Shown piece by piece: positions 42,121 to 51,700 of a stretch of DNA of 64,000 bases. Origin of the DNA: Kibdelosporangium philippinense (GTDB lineage: Bacteria; Actinomycetota; Actinomycetes; Mycobacteriales; Pseudonocardiaceae); NCBI RefSeq assembly GCF_021390435.2, contig NZ_JAJVCN010000004.1, positions 724,501 through 788,500 on the forward strand. The letters run 5' to 3'. The notes below the pieces were generated by a model. The model worked only from the letters and a program-made list of their open reading frames with translations. It did no database searches and was not told the origin of the DNA. Numbering within the stretch: position 1 is the first letter of the stretch; the number at the start of each line of letters is the position of its first letter. The translations under genes were made by a program, and so were the position numbers.

Positions 42121-42999
42121 TTACTCCTGGACGATCGCCATCGTCTGCAGGCGGATCGCGTCCTGTCCCGGCGGTGCGCCGTACATGCGCCGGTACTCGC
42201 GGCTGAACTGCGAGGGATTGTCGTATCCGACGGAGTATCCGATCGCGGCCACGTCGTGCGGCGCCGCGATGAGGTGCAGGCGAGCCTTCTGCAACCGGAT
42301 CTGTTTCTGGTACTGCAGCGGGCTCATCGCGGTCACCGCGCGGAAATGCCGGTTGAGCGAGGACACGCTCGTACCGATGTCCGAGGCGAGGTCGTCGATC
42401 CGGATCACCCGGTCGTAGCGGGTCCTGATCCACGCGATCGCCCTGGCCACGAGGGCCAGCCTGCTGTCGGCGATCCCGGCCTGCCTGATCATCGGCCCCT
42501 GCGGCCCGTTCAGCAGCCACCAGTGGATCTCCCTGCGCACCGCGGGGCCGAGCACCCGCAGGTCACGGGGGTCGTCCAGCAGTCGCATCAGGCGCACGAT
42601 GGCGTCGAGCAGCTTCTCGTCCGCGTCGCTCACCGCCATGCCAGGACCCTCATGTGGGCGGATCGTGGTCGGGCCACCGTCCACCATCAGCTGCGCGATG
42701 GTCGCGGGTTCGAGCCGGATCCCGAGCGCGAGAAACGGTGCCTCGACGATCTGCCCGATCAGCGGGAGCTCGACGGTCACCACCGCGGCCTTGCCCGCGC
42801 CGTGCTCGAAGACATGGTCACCGAGGATGGTGCGCTTCGCTCCCCGCACGACCAGCGTGAACATCGGTTCGGTCACCGAGCCCATCGGGGCGGTCACCTG
42901 CTTGGCCGAGAACACAAGGATCCCCTCGATCCACTGTGGACGTGAATCGGTCACGGCGTGTCGTGCGATCCGGCTGGCGAGCTCGGCTAGCTGGCTCAT
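42121..42999 (-). CDS. AraC family transcriptional regulator
   Basis: The 292-residue protein has an N-terminal AraC_N-type ligand domain (QVTAPMGSVTEPMFTLVVRGAKRTILGD) and a C-terminal AraC helix-turn-helix pair (IRIDDLASDIGTSVSSLNRHFRAVTAMSPLQYQKQIRLQKARLHL and DVAAIGYSVGYDNPSQFSREYRRMYGAPP). Members of this type usually regulate a divergent aldo/keto reductase or dehydrogenase. Here an aldo/keto reductase starts 131 bases away in the opposite direction and is the probable target. Confidence 0.93.
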   Translation of the reverse strand: MSQLAELASRIARHAVTDSRPQWIEGILVFSAKQVTAPMGSVTEPMFTLVVRGAKRTILGDHVFEHGAGKAAVVTVELPLIGQIVEAPFLALGIRLEPATIAQLMVDGGPTTIRPHEGPGMAVSDADEKLLDAIVRLMRLLDDPRDLRVLGPAVRREIHWWLLNGPQGPMIRQAGIADSRLALVARAIAWIRTRYDRVIRIDDLASDIGTSVSSLNRHFRAVTAMSPLQYQKQIRLQKARLHLIAAPHDVAAIGYSVGYDNPSQFSREYRRMYGAPPGQDAIRLQTMAIVQE

Positions 43000-43130
43000 C
43001 GGCCGAGTGAACCACGGGCACGATGATCCAGGCAAGATTGAGCGGATCGTGCACTCGATCGCGCGCATCGGTCTAGGTGATCACGAGATCTCGGCCTTGA
43101 ATGGAGGTATCCGAGATTGGAGAACCAAGC

Positions 43131-44204
43131 ATGTCGCTCGATTCCTACGTCACCCTTGGCCGCTCTGGCCTGCGCGTCAGCCCGATCACGCTCGGCACCA
43201 TGACCTTCGGCGAGGATTGGGGCTGGGGCGCCAGTGCCGGGGAGTCCGAGAAGATGCTCGCGGCCTATGTGGACCGTGGCGGCAACTCGATCGACACCGC
43301 GAACACGTACACCAATGGCCACGCCGAGAAAATCATCGGCGACTACCTCGCCGGACGGCCGTCGTCGCGTGAGCGGCTCGTGCTCGCGACGAAGTTCTTC
43401 GGCAATATGTACGAGAAGGACCCGAACGGCGGCGGACCCAGCCGTAAGGCGATCGTGCAACAGCTGGAGAACTCGCTACGGCGCCTGCAGACGGACTATG
43501 TGGACATCTACTGGCTGCACAACTTCGACCCGGTCACCCCGGTCGAGGAGACCATGCGAGCGCTGGACGACCAGGTCAGGGCGGGCAAGATCCGGTATGT
43601 CGGCTTCTCCGACGTGCCCGCGTGGGCGACAGCCGAAGCGGCAACGCTCGCACGCTGGCACGGCTGGTCGCCGATCATCGCGCTGCAGGTGGAGTATTCC
43701 CTGCTCGAGCGCACCGCGGAGGGAGAGCTGATCCCGATGGCGCAGGCCATGGGCATGGGCGTGCTGCCATGGTCGCCGTTGCGGGGTGGGTTCCTGTCGG
43801 GCAAGTACTCCAGCGCCAACACCACGCCGGACGACGCCACTCGCGGGCGGGTGCCGGACGAGGCGTCCCTGGTGGTGATCGATGCCGTCAACGCCATCGC
43901 CGAGGAGCTCGGGGTGTCTTCGGCCCAGGTTGCCTTGGCTTGGTTGCATGGACGGCCGGGCGTGAGCTCGATCGTGATCGGCGCGCGCCGGATGGACCAG
44001 TTCGAGGCCAACCTGGGTGCCTTGGACGTGACGCTCACCGATGCCCACCGTGCCACACTGGATGACGTGTCCGTTCCCGCATTGAACTTCCCGGCCGAGA
44101 ACAACAGGCTGCTCGCGCCGACCCTGCAGTTCGCTGGCGCCACAGTGGACGGTCGGCCGTCGGCGATGTTGCCCCTGTTCCAGACCTCCACCACCCGATA
44201 CTGA
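43131..44204 (+). CDS. Aldo/keto reductase
   Basis: The 357-residue protein has the AKR motifs: substrate-binding start SGLRVSPITLGTMTFG, catalytic Asp and Tyr in GNSIDTANTYTNGHAEKIIG, catalytic Lys in LVLATKFF and His in YWLHNFDP. The cofactor region SSIVIGARRMDQFEANLG binds NADPH. The start at 43131 has GGAGA upstream. It overlaps the start of the next hydrolase gene by one base, so they are probably co-transcribed and controlled by the divergent AraC-type regulator. Confidence 0.94.
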   Translation: MSLDSYVTLGRSGLRVSPITLGTMTFGEDWGWGASAGESEKMLAAYVDRGGNSIDTANTYTNGHAEKIIGDYLAGRPSSRERLVLATKFFGNMYEKDPNGGGPSRKAIVQQLENSLRRLQTDYVDIYWLHNFDPVTPVEETMRALDDQVRAGKIRYVGFSDVPAWATAEAATLARWHGWSPIIALQVEYSLLERTAEGELIPMAQAMGMGVLPWSPLRGGFLSGKYSSANTTPDDATRGRVPDEASLVVIDAVNAIAEELGVSSAQVALAWLHGRPGVSSIVIGARRMDQFEANLGALDVTLTDAHRATLDDVSVPALNFPAENNRLLAPTLQFAGATVDGRPSAMLPLFQTSTTRY

Positions 44205-45847
44205 TGATGAGCACTGTGGCCGAGGCGGCAGTCGGCAAGCTGTGGCGGTTGCCAGCAAGGCGCAACCGCGTCAAGGTGGAACGAGCCGTCAAAGTGCCGA
44301 TGCGGGACGGTGTGACGCTGCTGGCCGACCACTACATCCCGGTCACCGATTCGCCCATGCCCACCATTCTGGTGCGTTGTCCGTACGGCAGAGGATTTCC
44401 GTACAGCCTGATGTCGGCTCAGCTCTTTGCCTCACGTGGCTATCACGTGTTGTTCCAGAGCACCCGTGGTACGTATGGATCCGGCGGCACGTTCGTGCCC
44501 GCAGTCAGCGAACCCGCTGATGCGCAGGACACCGTTGCTTGGCTGCGTGAACAAGAATGGTTCGACGGTCGGCTGGCGACGGCTGGTGGCAGCTATCTCG
44601 GCTATACGCAGTGGGCGCTCGCGATGGACCCGCCGCCGGAGCTGACCGCGATGGTCGTCATGGTTGGCGTGCACGACATCAGCCTCGCTGCCTATCAGCA
44701 GGGGCCGATGGACCTGTACAACGCGCTCAGCTGGTCCGATCTGTTGTCACATCAGGAAACTGTCAGCCCGGCGGTTGGTCTGATCAGGACATTCCTTGCC
44801 GAACGCAGGCTCGCCGGGGCACTGAAACGGTTGCCGTTGCGCGGGACTGTCGATGGTCTCGGCGGCGCTGGGGCGCCATGGTACGACGACTGGGTCGACC
44901 ATCCTGATAGGACCGACTCGTATTGGGACTCCTTCCGGGTCACGGATGCCCTGCATCGCGTCGAGGTGCCGACCTTGCTGATCGGTGGGTGGCACGACTA
45001 CTTCATCCAGCAGACGTTGGCGCAGTACGACGCCTTGCGCGCACGGAACGTCCAAGTCGCGGTGACCATCGGACCGTGGACACATCTCACAGTCGACAAC
45101 AAGATCGCGATGCCACAAGCCATTTCGTGGCTGGACGAGCACGCCGCGGGCCGTGCCCCGGTCCATCGCGCAGCTCCGGTGCAGGTGTTCGTTAGCGGGC
45201 AATGGCAGAACCACCAGACATGGCCACCCGCGGACATGAGAACCGAGACCTGGTACTTGCAATCGGACAATCGGCTCGCCGGTTCAGTGTCCACTGAGGA
45301 ATCATCGGGCACGGGATTCCGGTACGACCCCGAGAATCCCACGCCCTCAGTGGGTGGACGAGTGATGGCATTGAGCGGTGGGGCGAAGGACAACCGGAAA
45401 CTGGAAGCACGGGATGATGTCGTCGTCTTCACGACGGAACCACTGGCCGAAGCGGTGGAGGTGCACGGCGAACCGGTGGTGGAGCTGCATGTCACGTCGG
45501 ACAACGCCAATGCCGACCTGTTCGCCAGGATCTGCGATGTCGATCCAAGCGGTCGCTCGGTCAACGTCACCGATCGGATCGTCCGATGTACCGAGCGGGA
45601 CACCGTCGCGGGCGAGGTCCGGACCGTCCGGATGACCCTTGACCCGACGGCACATCGGTTCGAGCCCGGTCACCGCATCCGGCTGCAGATCTCCGGCGGG
45701 GCGTTTCCACGGTTCGCGCGAAACCTCGGCACCGGTGAGAATCCGGGAACCGGCACAGCGATGAAGGCCGCGTCGCACGTCATCCAGCACGATGCGACGC
45801 AGCCATCCCGCATCTCCTTGCCGAGACGCCTCAACCGTTCTCGATAG
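44204..45847 (+). CDS. CocE/NonD family hydrolase (S15), intracellular
   Basis: The 547-residue protein has the PepX/CocE fold: KVPMRDGVTLLADHYIP, LVRCPYGRGFP, ARG-type block QSTRGTYGSGGTF, nucleophile elbow TAGGSYLGYTQW, Asp in LLIGGWHDYFI, His in IGPWTHLTV and a C-terminal jelly-roll PepX_C domain (LEARDDVVVFTTEPL...RIRLQISGGAFPRFARNLGTGE). No signal peptide is present. Such enzymes hydrolyse esters or amides; cocaine esterase and glutaryl-7-ACA acylase are relatives. It is coupled to the aldo/keto reductase. The 3' end overlaps the convergent SGNH hydrolase by 17 bases. Confidence 0.93.
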   Translation: MMSTVAEAAVGKLWRLPARRNRVKVERAVKVPMRDGVTLLADHYIPVTDSPMPTILVRCPYGRGFPYSLMSAQLFASRGYHVLFQSTRGTYGSGGTFVPAVSEPADAQDTVAWLREQEWFDGRLATAGGSYLGYTQWALAMDPPPELTAMVVMVGVHDISLAAYQQGPMDLYNALSWSDLLSHQETVSPAVGLIRTFLAERRLAGALKRLPLRGTVDGLGGAGAPWYDDWVDHPDRTDSYWDSFRVTDALHRVEVPTLLIGGWHDYFIQQTLAQYDALRARNVQVAVTIGPWTHLTVDNKIAMPQAISWLDEHAAGRAPVHRAAPVQVFVSGQWQNHQTWPPADMRTETWYLQSDNRLAGSVSTEESSGTGFRYDPENPTPSVGGRVMALSGGAKDNRKLEARDDVVVFTTEPLAEAVEVHGEPVVELHVTSDNANADLFARICDVDPSGRSVNVTDRIVRCTERDTVAGEVRTVRMTLDPTAHRFEPGHRIRLQISGGAFPRFARNLGTGENPGTGTAMKAASHVIQHDATQPSRISLPRRLNRSR

Positions 45848-46538
45848 CGTCGGCGATGAGCTCGTTGCGGGCAGCCTGACCCTCTGGCACCGACGTGTGC
45901 ACGCCGTCCCGCAGATAGGCCGTAAGGCGGGACGGCTTTCCGGCAAGGAACTCGGCCCAGCGGATGATCTCCAGGTTCGGGTACTTGCGCTGGGCGTCGG
46001 CCAGCTGGAGGTTGATCCACGCACTGTTGCGCTGATCGGCCAGTTGCACCGCCGTCGACTGCGAGGTACGGGCGACCTGCACGTTGACCCAGAAGACCTT
46101 GCGGTTCGGGCCGACGATGCTCATCGTACGGGCCACCTGTGCGCCGAACACCGGTGGCGTGAAGATGTCGTTCGAGCCGGTCGCCATCAGGATCCGGGTC
46201 GGCAGGCCGTACGCCTGCGCCCACTGCTCCAACGCGTCGACCGCGGGCTCGGTCGGCCTGCCGGACCAGTTGTGCACCGCGATCTGGTTGTTGGGCAACA
46301 GCCTCTCGGCCAGCGCCCGTCCATCCTGGACTGAGATGCTGTCGCCGAACATGAACAAGCCGTTGGATCGCAGCACTGGGCCGATCTGGTCCATAGTGGA
46401 GATCTGCTTGGACAGGTTCTGCCACGGCCCCAACGCACCGGAGCCGTAGCCGTCAGCAAACGCTTGCTCGGCCGTCAGGAACGTGGTCCCGATGGCTGCC
46501 GCGCCGATCGTGAACAGCCGCCGACGTGTCGTGTTCAT
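45831..46538 (-). CDS. Tat-exported SGNH-like hydrolase
   Basis: The 235-residue protein has a twin-arginine signal NTTRRRLFTIGAAAIGTTFLTAEQAFA. SGNH/GDSL blocks are visible: FMFGDSISVQDG (nucleophile Ser), ILMATGSNDIF (block III, Asn) and YLRDGVHTS (Asp and His). Members are esterases or deacetylases acting on polysaccharides or lipids. Its start overlaps the stop of the lectin-like propeller gene by four bases, so a glycan-binding protein and an esterase are produced together. Confidence 0.88.
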   Translation of the reverse strand: MNTTRRRLFTIGAAAIGTTFLTAEQAFADGYGSGALGPWQNLSKQISTMDQIGPVLRSNGLFMFGDSISVQDGRALAERLLPNNQIAVHNWSGRPTEPAVDALEQWAQAYGLPTRILMATGSNDIFTPPVFGAQVARTMSIVGPNRKVFWVNVQVARTSQSTAVQLADQRNSAWINLQLADAQRKYPNLEIIRWAEFLAGKPSRLTAYLRDGVHTSVPEGQAARNELIADAIENG

Positions 46539-48457
46539 CGTGATTCCCCTGTCTGGCCGGTGAATGTGCGCGCGGTGACGTCTCGATCCTTGACCGTCTG
46601 GATGGTCCCGTTCGGTGAACGCCACGTGAAGATCGGGGTTCCGTTGGTGAGCAGCAGGGATGACGGGTCGGTCGCCGCTTCTTCGACGTGCCAGACCTTC
46701 CAGTCACCGAAACCGCCCGCGGGTGCCACCTGGCTGGTTTGGTGCACAAGGTTGTTCTCACCGCGAGCGGCGATGTCGATGAGGCCGGACGTACGCAGCG
46801 CCGCCGCGGGCGAACCGATCGCGGTCAGGCCCGGGATCGCCTGCCAGGTCTGCGGGAACGTGTTGTTCGTCTCGCGCTGCGTGGAGATCACGCCATCTGC
46901 GGTGCGCACGAACACCTGCAGGTCGCCATTCACGTGGGCGACAGCCGAGGGACGGCCGGTGCCGTTGGTTCCGATGGTCCGCCATGCACTGAGCGCGTTG
47001 GCCGCGTACGTCGCTGTCTGAATGGTGCCATCGTTCGTGCGCGCCACGATGTCGACCGCGGTGCCGTTGAGGATGGCCGTGAAGTCCGCGGTCAGGCCAA
47101 CAGGTGCGGAGATCTGGCGCCACGCGCTGAGGTCGTTCGCCTTGCGCCACAACGCTCCGGCACTGTCCACAGCGTACGTGGTCAGCGACTTGTTCGGTTC
47201 ACGAACGATCACCGGGTCGCTGATCATCCAGCCCCTGTAGGCACTGACAGCCGAGATCGGCTCCCACGTGCCGTTGGCCGTTGGCTGCACCCTGCCTCGG
47301 TAGGTGCCCAGGTTGTAGCTGTTGGCCAGTACTTCGAGCTTGTTGTCGGCACGGACCGCCGCGCCTGGCTTGCCGTTGAATCCGTCGACGTTCGCGATGA
47401 CCTGGTACTCAAGGATGTCGTAGTCGCCGGGATTCCGTTGTTTCGCCGCGGTCAGCTGGCCTGCCGTGTTCACGTAGAAGAACGTCACGAACCCGTCGGA
47501 GCCTTGCACAGCGGTATTCGCCCCGTCATGGCGCTGCACGACCAGCGGCTGGACCGGCCGGGGGAAGCCGGTGATCCGGCAGGCGTTGGGGTCGGCGACC
47601 ACGTCGAGCTCGTCATCCCAGCCGCTGCCAACGACTTTGCGCGCGTCCCACGTGTTGGTGTCTTCGTGGTAGCGATACCAGAGAAGGTCGCCTTTGTCGA
47701 CGCCGCCGCCAGCCGCGGCGCGCACGCCGTAGAGAACGTCGGCCCCTGCAGAGGCTATCCGGGTGAACGCGTTCCACGAGGACCCGACGAGCTTGCCGTA
47801 CTGGGTGAACCGGTCGGAGTTGGCGTCCCAGCGGTATCGGTAGAGCTCGCCGTCGGTTTCACGGGCGTAGAGCACACCATCACCCGCGGCGACGATCAGG
47901 TTGTACTTGGCCCAGCCGGTGTCCAGGACCTGGGCGGCACTCCACTTGCCAGTCGCGTTGTCGCCTATCCACTCGAACACGCGCAGCCGGCCTTCGGCGT
48001 CGATGTGGTACAGCCTGCCCTTCTCATCGACGGTGACCTGGTTGCGGCCTGTCGCGTCGGTGGCGTGCCGGGCCCAGCCGCTGCCGACCAGGCGCGACTG
48101 GTCGCCGCCCCAGCTGTCCCACCCGGTGCCGTTGTAGCGGTACCGGAACATCTGGCCGGTGGTCTTGCTCAGCAGGTACATCACGCCGTTCGGCGCCGCC
48201 AGGGCCTTCGCGTCGTCCCAGCCGCTGCCGATGTGGTTCACCGTGCCCCACTCGGCCACACCGGTCTCGGGCTCCTCATGCGGATAGAGATACAGACCGC
48301 CGCCTGGCCGCACGCTGAACACATTCGCCGCCGTGTTGCAGGTGAATGTGGGTGCCGCCTGGCCATTTGCCTGCGTTGCGACAACCGAAACAGCGGCCAT
48401 GGCCACGGTCGTGAGAATAAGTCTTGTTCTGGACAGTCTGATCCCACGTATCCGCAT
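46535..48457 (-). CDS. Secreted tachylectin-like beta-propeller protein
   Basis: The 640-residue protein starts at 48457 after GAGGGGG. It has signal peptide RLILTTVAMAAVSVVATQANGQA. The first half holds repeats of the type GSGWDDAKALAAPNGVMYLL..., GSGWARHATDATG..., DTGWAKYNLIVAAGDGVLYAR..., typical of tachylectin-2-like five-bladed propellers. The second half holds PLL-like propeller repeats (DGFVTFFYVNTAGQL, VDIVARTNDGTIQTATY). It is probably an exported sugar-binding protein. It heads an operon with the SGNH hydrolase and is divergent from the RHS gene. Confidence 0.85.
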   Translation of the reverse strand: MRIRGIRLSRTRLILTTVAMAAVSVVATQANGQAAPTFTCNTAANVFSVRPGGGLYLYPHEEPETGVAEWGTVNHIGSGWDDAKALAAPNGVMYLLSKTTGQMFRYRYNGTGWDSWGGDQSRLVGSGWARHATDATGRNQVTVDEKGRLYHIDAEGRLRVFEWIGDNATGKWSAAQVLDTGWAKYNLIVAAGDGVLYARETDGELYRYRWDANSDRFTQYGKLVGSSWNAFTRIASAGADVLYGVRAAAGGGVDKGDLLWYRYHEDTNTWDARKVVGSGWDDELDVVADPNACRITGFPRPVQPLVVQRHDGANTAVQGSDGFVTFFYVNTAGQLTAAKQRNPGDYDILEYQVIANVDGFNGKPGAAVRADNKLEVLANSYNLGTYRGRVQPTANGTWEPISAVSAYRGWMISDPVIVREPNKSLTTYAVDSAGALWRKANDLSAWRQISAPVGLTADFTAILNGTAVDIVARTNDGTIQTATYAANALSAWRTIGTNGTGRPSAVAHVNGDLQVFVRTADGVISTQRETNNTFPQTWQAIPGLTAIGSPAAALRTSGLIDIAARGENNLVHQTSQVAPAGGFGDWKVWHVEEAATDPSSLLLTNGTPIFTWRSPNGTIQTVKDRDVTARTFTGQTGESR

Positions 48458-48703
48458 TATGAAATACCCCCTCAAAAAGGTGACCGGCGCCGAGGATGCT
48501 AACCGCGTGTCCCGCACGCACGCCAGACGCGCCGCTTGCGATGCTCTTGCGGAATTCTTGCGGAATGCCTCAGATTAGTCCGGACGGCCTACATCGACGG
48601 CCCCTGAAATGCTGGGATGTGGTTGCCGAAATTGATATTCCGTGGAATCGTGCCTCCTCGGTCTGGGTTTTCTGTAGCTGTTGTCCTGATGGGGAGTCGA
48701 CCA

Positions 48704-51700
48704 ATGGCTGCTATTCGTTCGCGCCGGGTGATCAATTTTCTGCGAGTCAGACGCACCCGTGTCGCGATAACGCTCGCCGTGGTTATCGCGCTGATCGCCG
48801 GTACCACGGTGGCTGGTGGGTTCGGCTTGCTGCCGTGGCAGAACTCGGCAAGCCAGCAACCGCCGAAAACGCCAGACCAGGTCTGGGGCAGCGCGGAAGG
48901 CCAGTCCGGCGAGGTCGCCACGGACACGGCGAACCGCGACCTGCCCCTGTCGGAGATGGCGAAGTACCCTCAGCCCGCCTTCTTCGACACGAAGGCACCG
49001 GCCAACCCGGTGAGCGAAGGCGACGCGCCGACGTCCTTCCGTGGCTTCGACGCGGCGACCTCCAAAGAGGACATTGGCAACCGGCGGGCGGACTCGCGCA
49101 CGTTCACCAACGCCGACGGCACCCAGACCACCGAGTTCAGCCAGACGCCGATGAACTACCGGCGGCCGGACGGATCCTGGCACCCGATCGACACCACGCT
49201 GGCCAAGGACGGCGACGGCTGGCGTAACACCGCCGACGAGGTCGAAACCCGGTTCGGCGGACACGCTTCGGCCGAGCCGTTCGTGAGCCTGCGCTGGCCA
49301 GGCAACCAGGAGATGTCCTTCGGTCTGGCCGGTTCGGCACGTTCCGCCGCGCAGGTCACCGGGAGCACGATCACCTACCCGGGTGCGGCCGACAAGACTG
49401 ACCTGCGGATCGACGTGCTTCCCGGCGGTATCAAGGAAACCCTCGTCCTCGCATCGCCGGACGCGCCGCACAGCTGGGTGTTCCCGTTGCGTCTCAACGG
49501 GCTCACCGCGCGCATTGTGGACGGTGCGGTCGCGCTCATCGGCGCCGAGGGTCGTGAGCGTGCACGGATCCCCGCGGGCTTCATGGTCGACAGCGCGGGG
49601 ACTCCCGCGGCCTCGAATGGCGTGCGCTACGAGCTGATCGACGGCGGCACGGCGTTGCGGATGTCGGCTGATTCGGCCTGGCTACGTGATCCGGCCCGGG
49701 TGTACCCGGTCAACGTCGACCCGACAGTGCAGGAGCTGACCGCGAACGCGGCCATGTCCACTTCGGGCGGGGCGCGTACCACTGGCAGCGAACTGTTGGT
49801 GAACAGCGCCAGTGACATGTACCTGAGGTTCCCGACGACCGGCCTGACCAACCACAAGATCTTCGATGCACAGCTGTACCTGACCAGCTTCGGGGCGACG
49901 TCGTGCCGTCCTGAGCCGGTCACAGTGCATCCAGTGACCGAGGACTGGACCGAGACCGGTTCTGGCAAGCCGTCGACAGGTGGATCCATAGCCACCGCGT
50001 CGTTCGCGCACGGCTATGTCGCTTTGGGGCAGTCCCAGTCGGCCTGCCCGATGGGGCCGGACATGATCCCGCTCGGTGAGGCTGGCCGCAATCTCGTGCA
50101 GAGCTGGGTTCGTGGCGGGGCCAACAACGGGTTGGCGGTCAAGGCCAGCAGCGGCACGAAAATCTTCGTCGGCAGGACGGCTGCCGCGAACAAGCCGCGG
50201 CTGTACGTGACCCATACGCCCTACGACGCCTCCTACCGGATCGTGCGCGGCGTGCCCGAACCGCCGGTGCACCGCCAGCAGGACGGCAAGATCAGCATCG
50301 AGGTCACCAACCGGGGTGCCCAGACGTGGACCAAGAACGACTTCAAGCTGGCCTATCGCGCGTTCACCTCGCAGGGCAAGCCGGTGACGTCCCGGATTTC
50401 CGCCTTGCTCACCAAGGATGTGCCGCCAGGCAAGACCGTGACGCTGGAAGCGTGGATCTACCGGTTCGCCAACCCCGGTGACTACATCCTCGACTTCAGC
50501 ATGGTCGACAAGAACGTCTACTTCACCGACCAGCAGATCAAACCGGCCCGCATCACGATCACGATGTTCGAGCTGCCGCCGGTGCTCACCAAGCAGTACC
50601 CGCCATCCGGGCAGACAGTGCCGACCCTGACGCCGCAGCTGTGGGCCGAGGCGGTCGACGTCGACGCGCCGATCGGCGCCGGTATCAAGTACCGGTTCGA
50701 GATCTGTGACAGCAAGGACGACGGCACTCCGGACACCGTGTGTACCAACAGCACTCCGGCGCCGAGCAAGACGTTCACCGTTCCAAAGGGACGGTTGGAC
50801 TGGAGCGAGACATACCACTGGCGGGCGTTCGCGATCGACGCGAGTGGGAAGACCAGTGAGGCAGTGCCGTTCAGCGCGCTGCTGCCTGCCGTGCCACAGC
50901 CGGACATCACCGCGCACCTTGGCGGAGCTCCTTACAGCGCGGGCGATCTGGACTTCGACCCGCAGACCGGCAACTACGTCAGCGGAGCGGTCGACGCCAC
51001 GGTCAGCGTGACCGGCCCGGAACTGAACGTCGCCCGGACGTACAACAGCCTTGACCCGCGAACCGACAACCTGTTCGGCTCTGGCTGGTCCACGCGCTAC
51101 GACATGCGGGTCGTGCCTGACCAGGACGGGTCGGGCAACGTGGTGGTGACCTATCCGGACGGTCAGCAGGTTCGGTTCGGCCGCAACAACAACGGCACCT
51201 TCGACCCGCCACCTGGCCGCGCCGCCACCTTCTATCAGGAGACGGGCACCACGCGTAACTACGTGTTGGTGGACAAGGCGAACTCGGTCTACAAGTTCCG
51301 TGACTTCGACGGCAGGCTGATCACGGTCGCCGACAACGCGGGGCGAATCCTTGAGCTTGACTATGGCGAGAACGGCCAGATCAAGCGTGCGATCAGCCGG
51401 GCGAGCGCCAACCGCACGCTGTACTTCACGTGGACCGGAAAGCACGTCACCGAGGTCCGCACCGACGCGCCGGTCGCCGGTGGCACCCCGATCGTGTGGA
51501 AGTACATCTACCAGGGCGACCGGCTGACGTCAGTCTGTGACCCGAAGAACGGCTGCACCAAGTACGAATACGCGGCGGGCTCGCACTATCGGACCGCTGT
51601 GCTCGACACGGCTCCGGAGTCGTACTGGCGGCTCGGTGAACCCGTCGAACCACCGAGCGACGATCCCGTTGAGGCAGTCAGCCAGATCCAGACGAACCTG

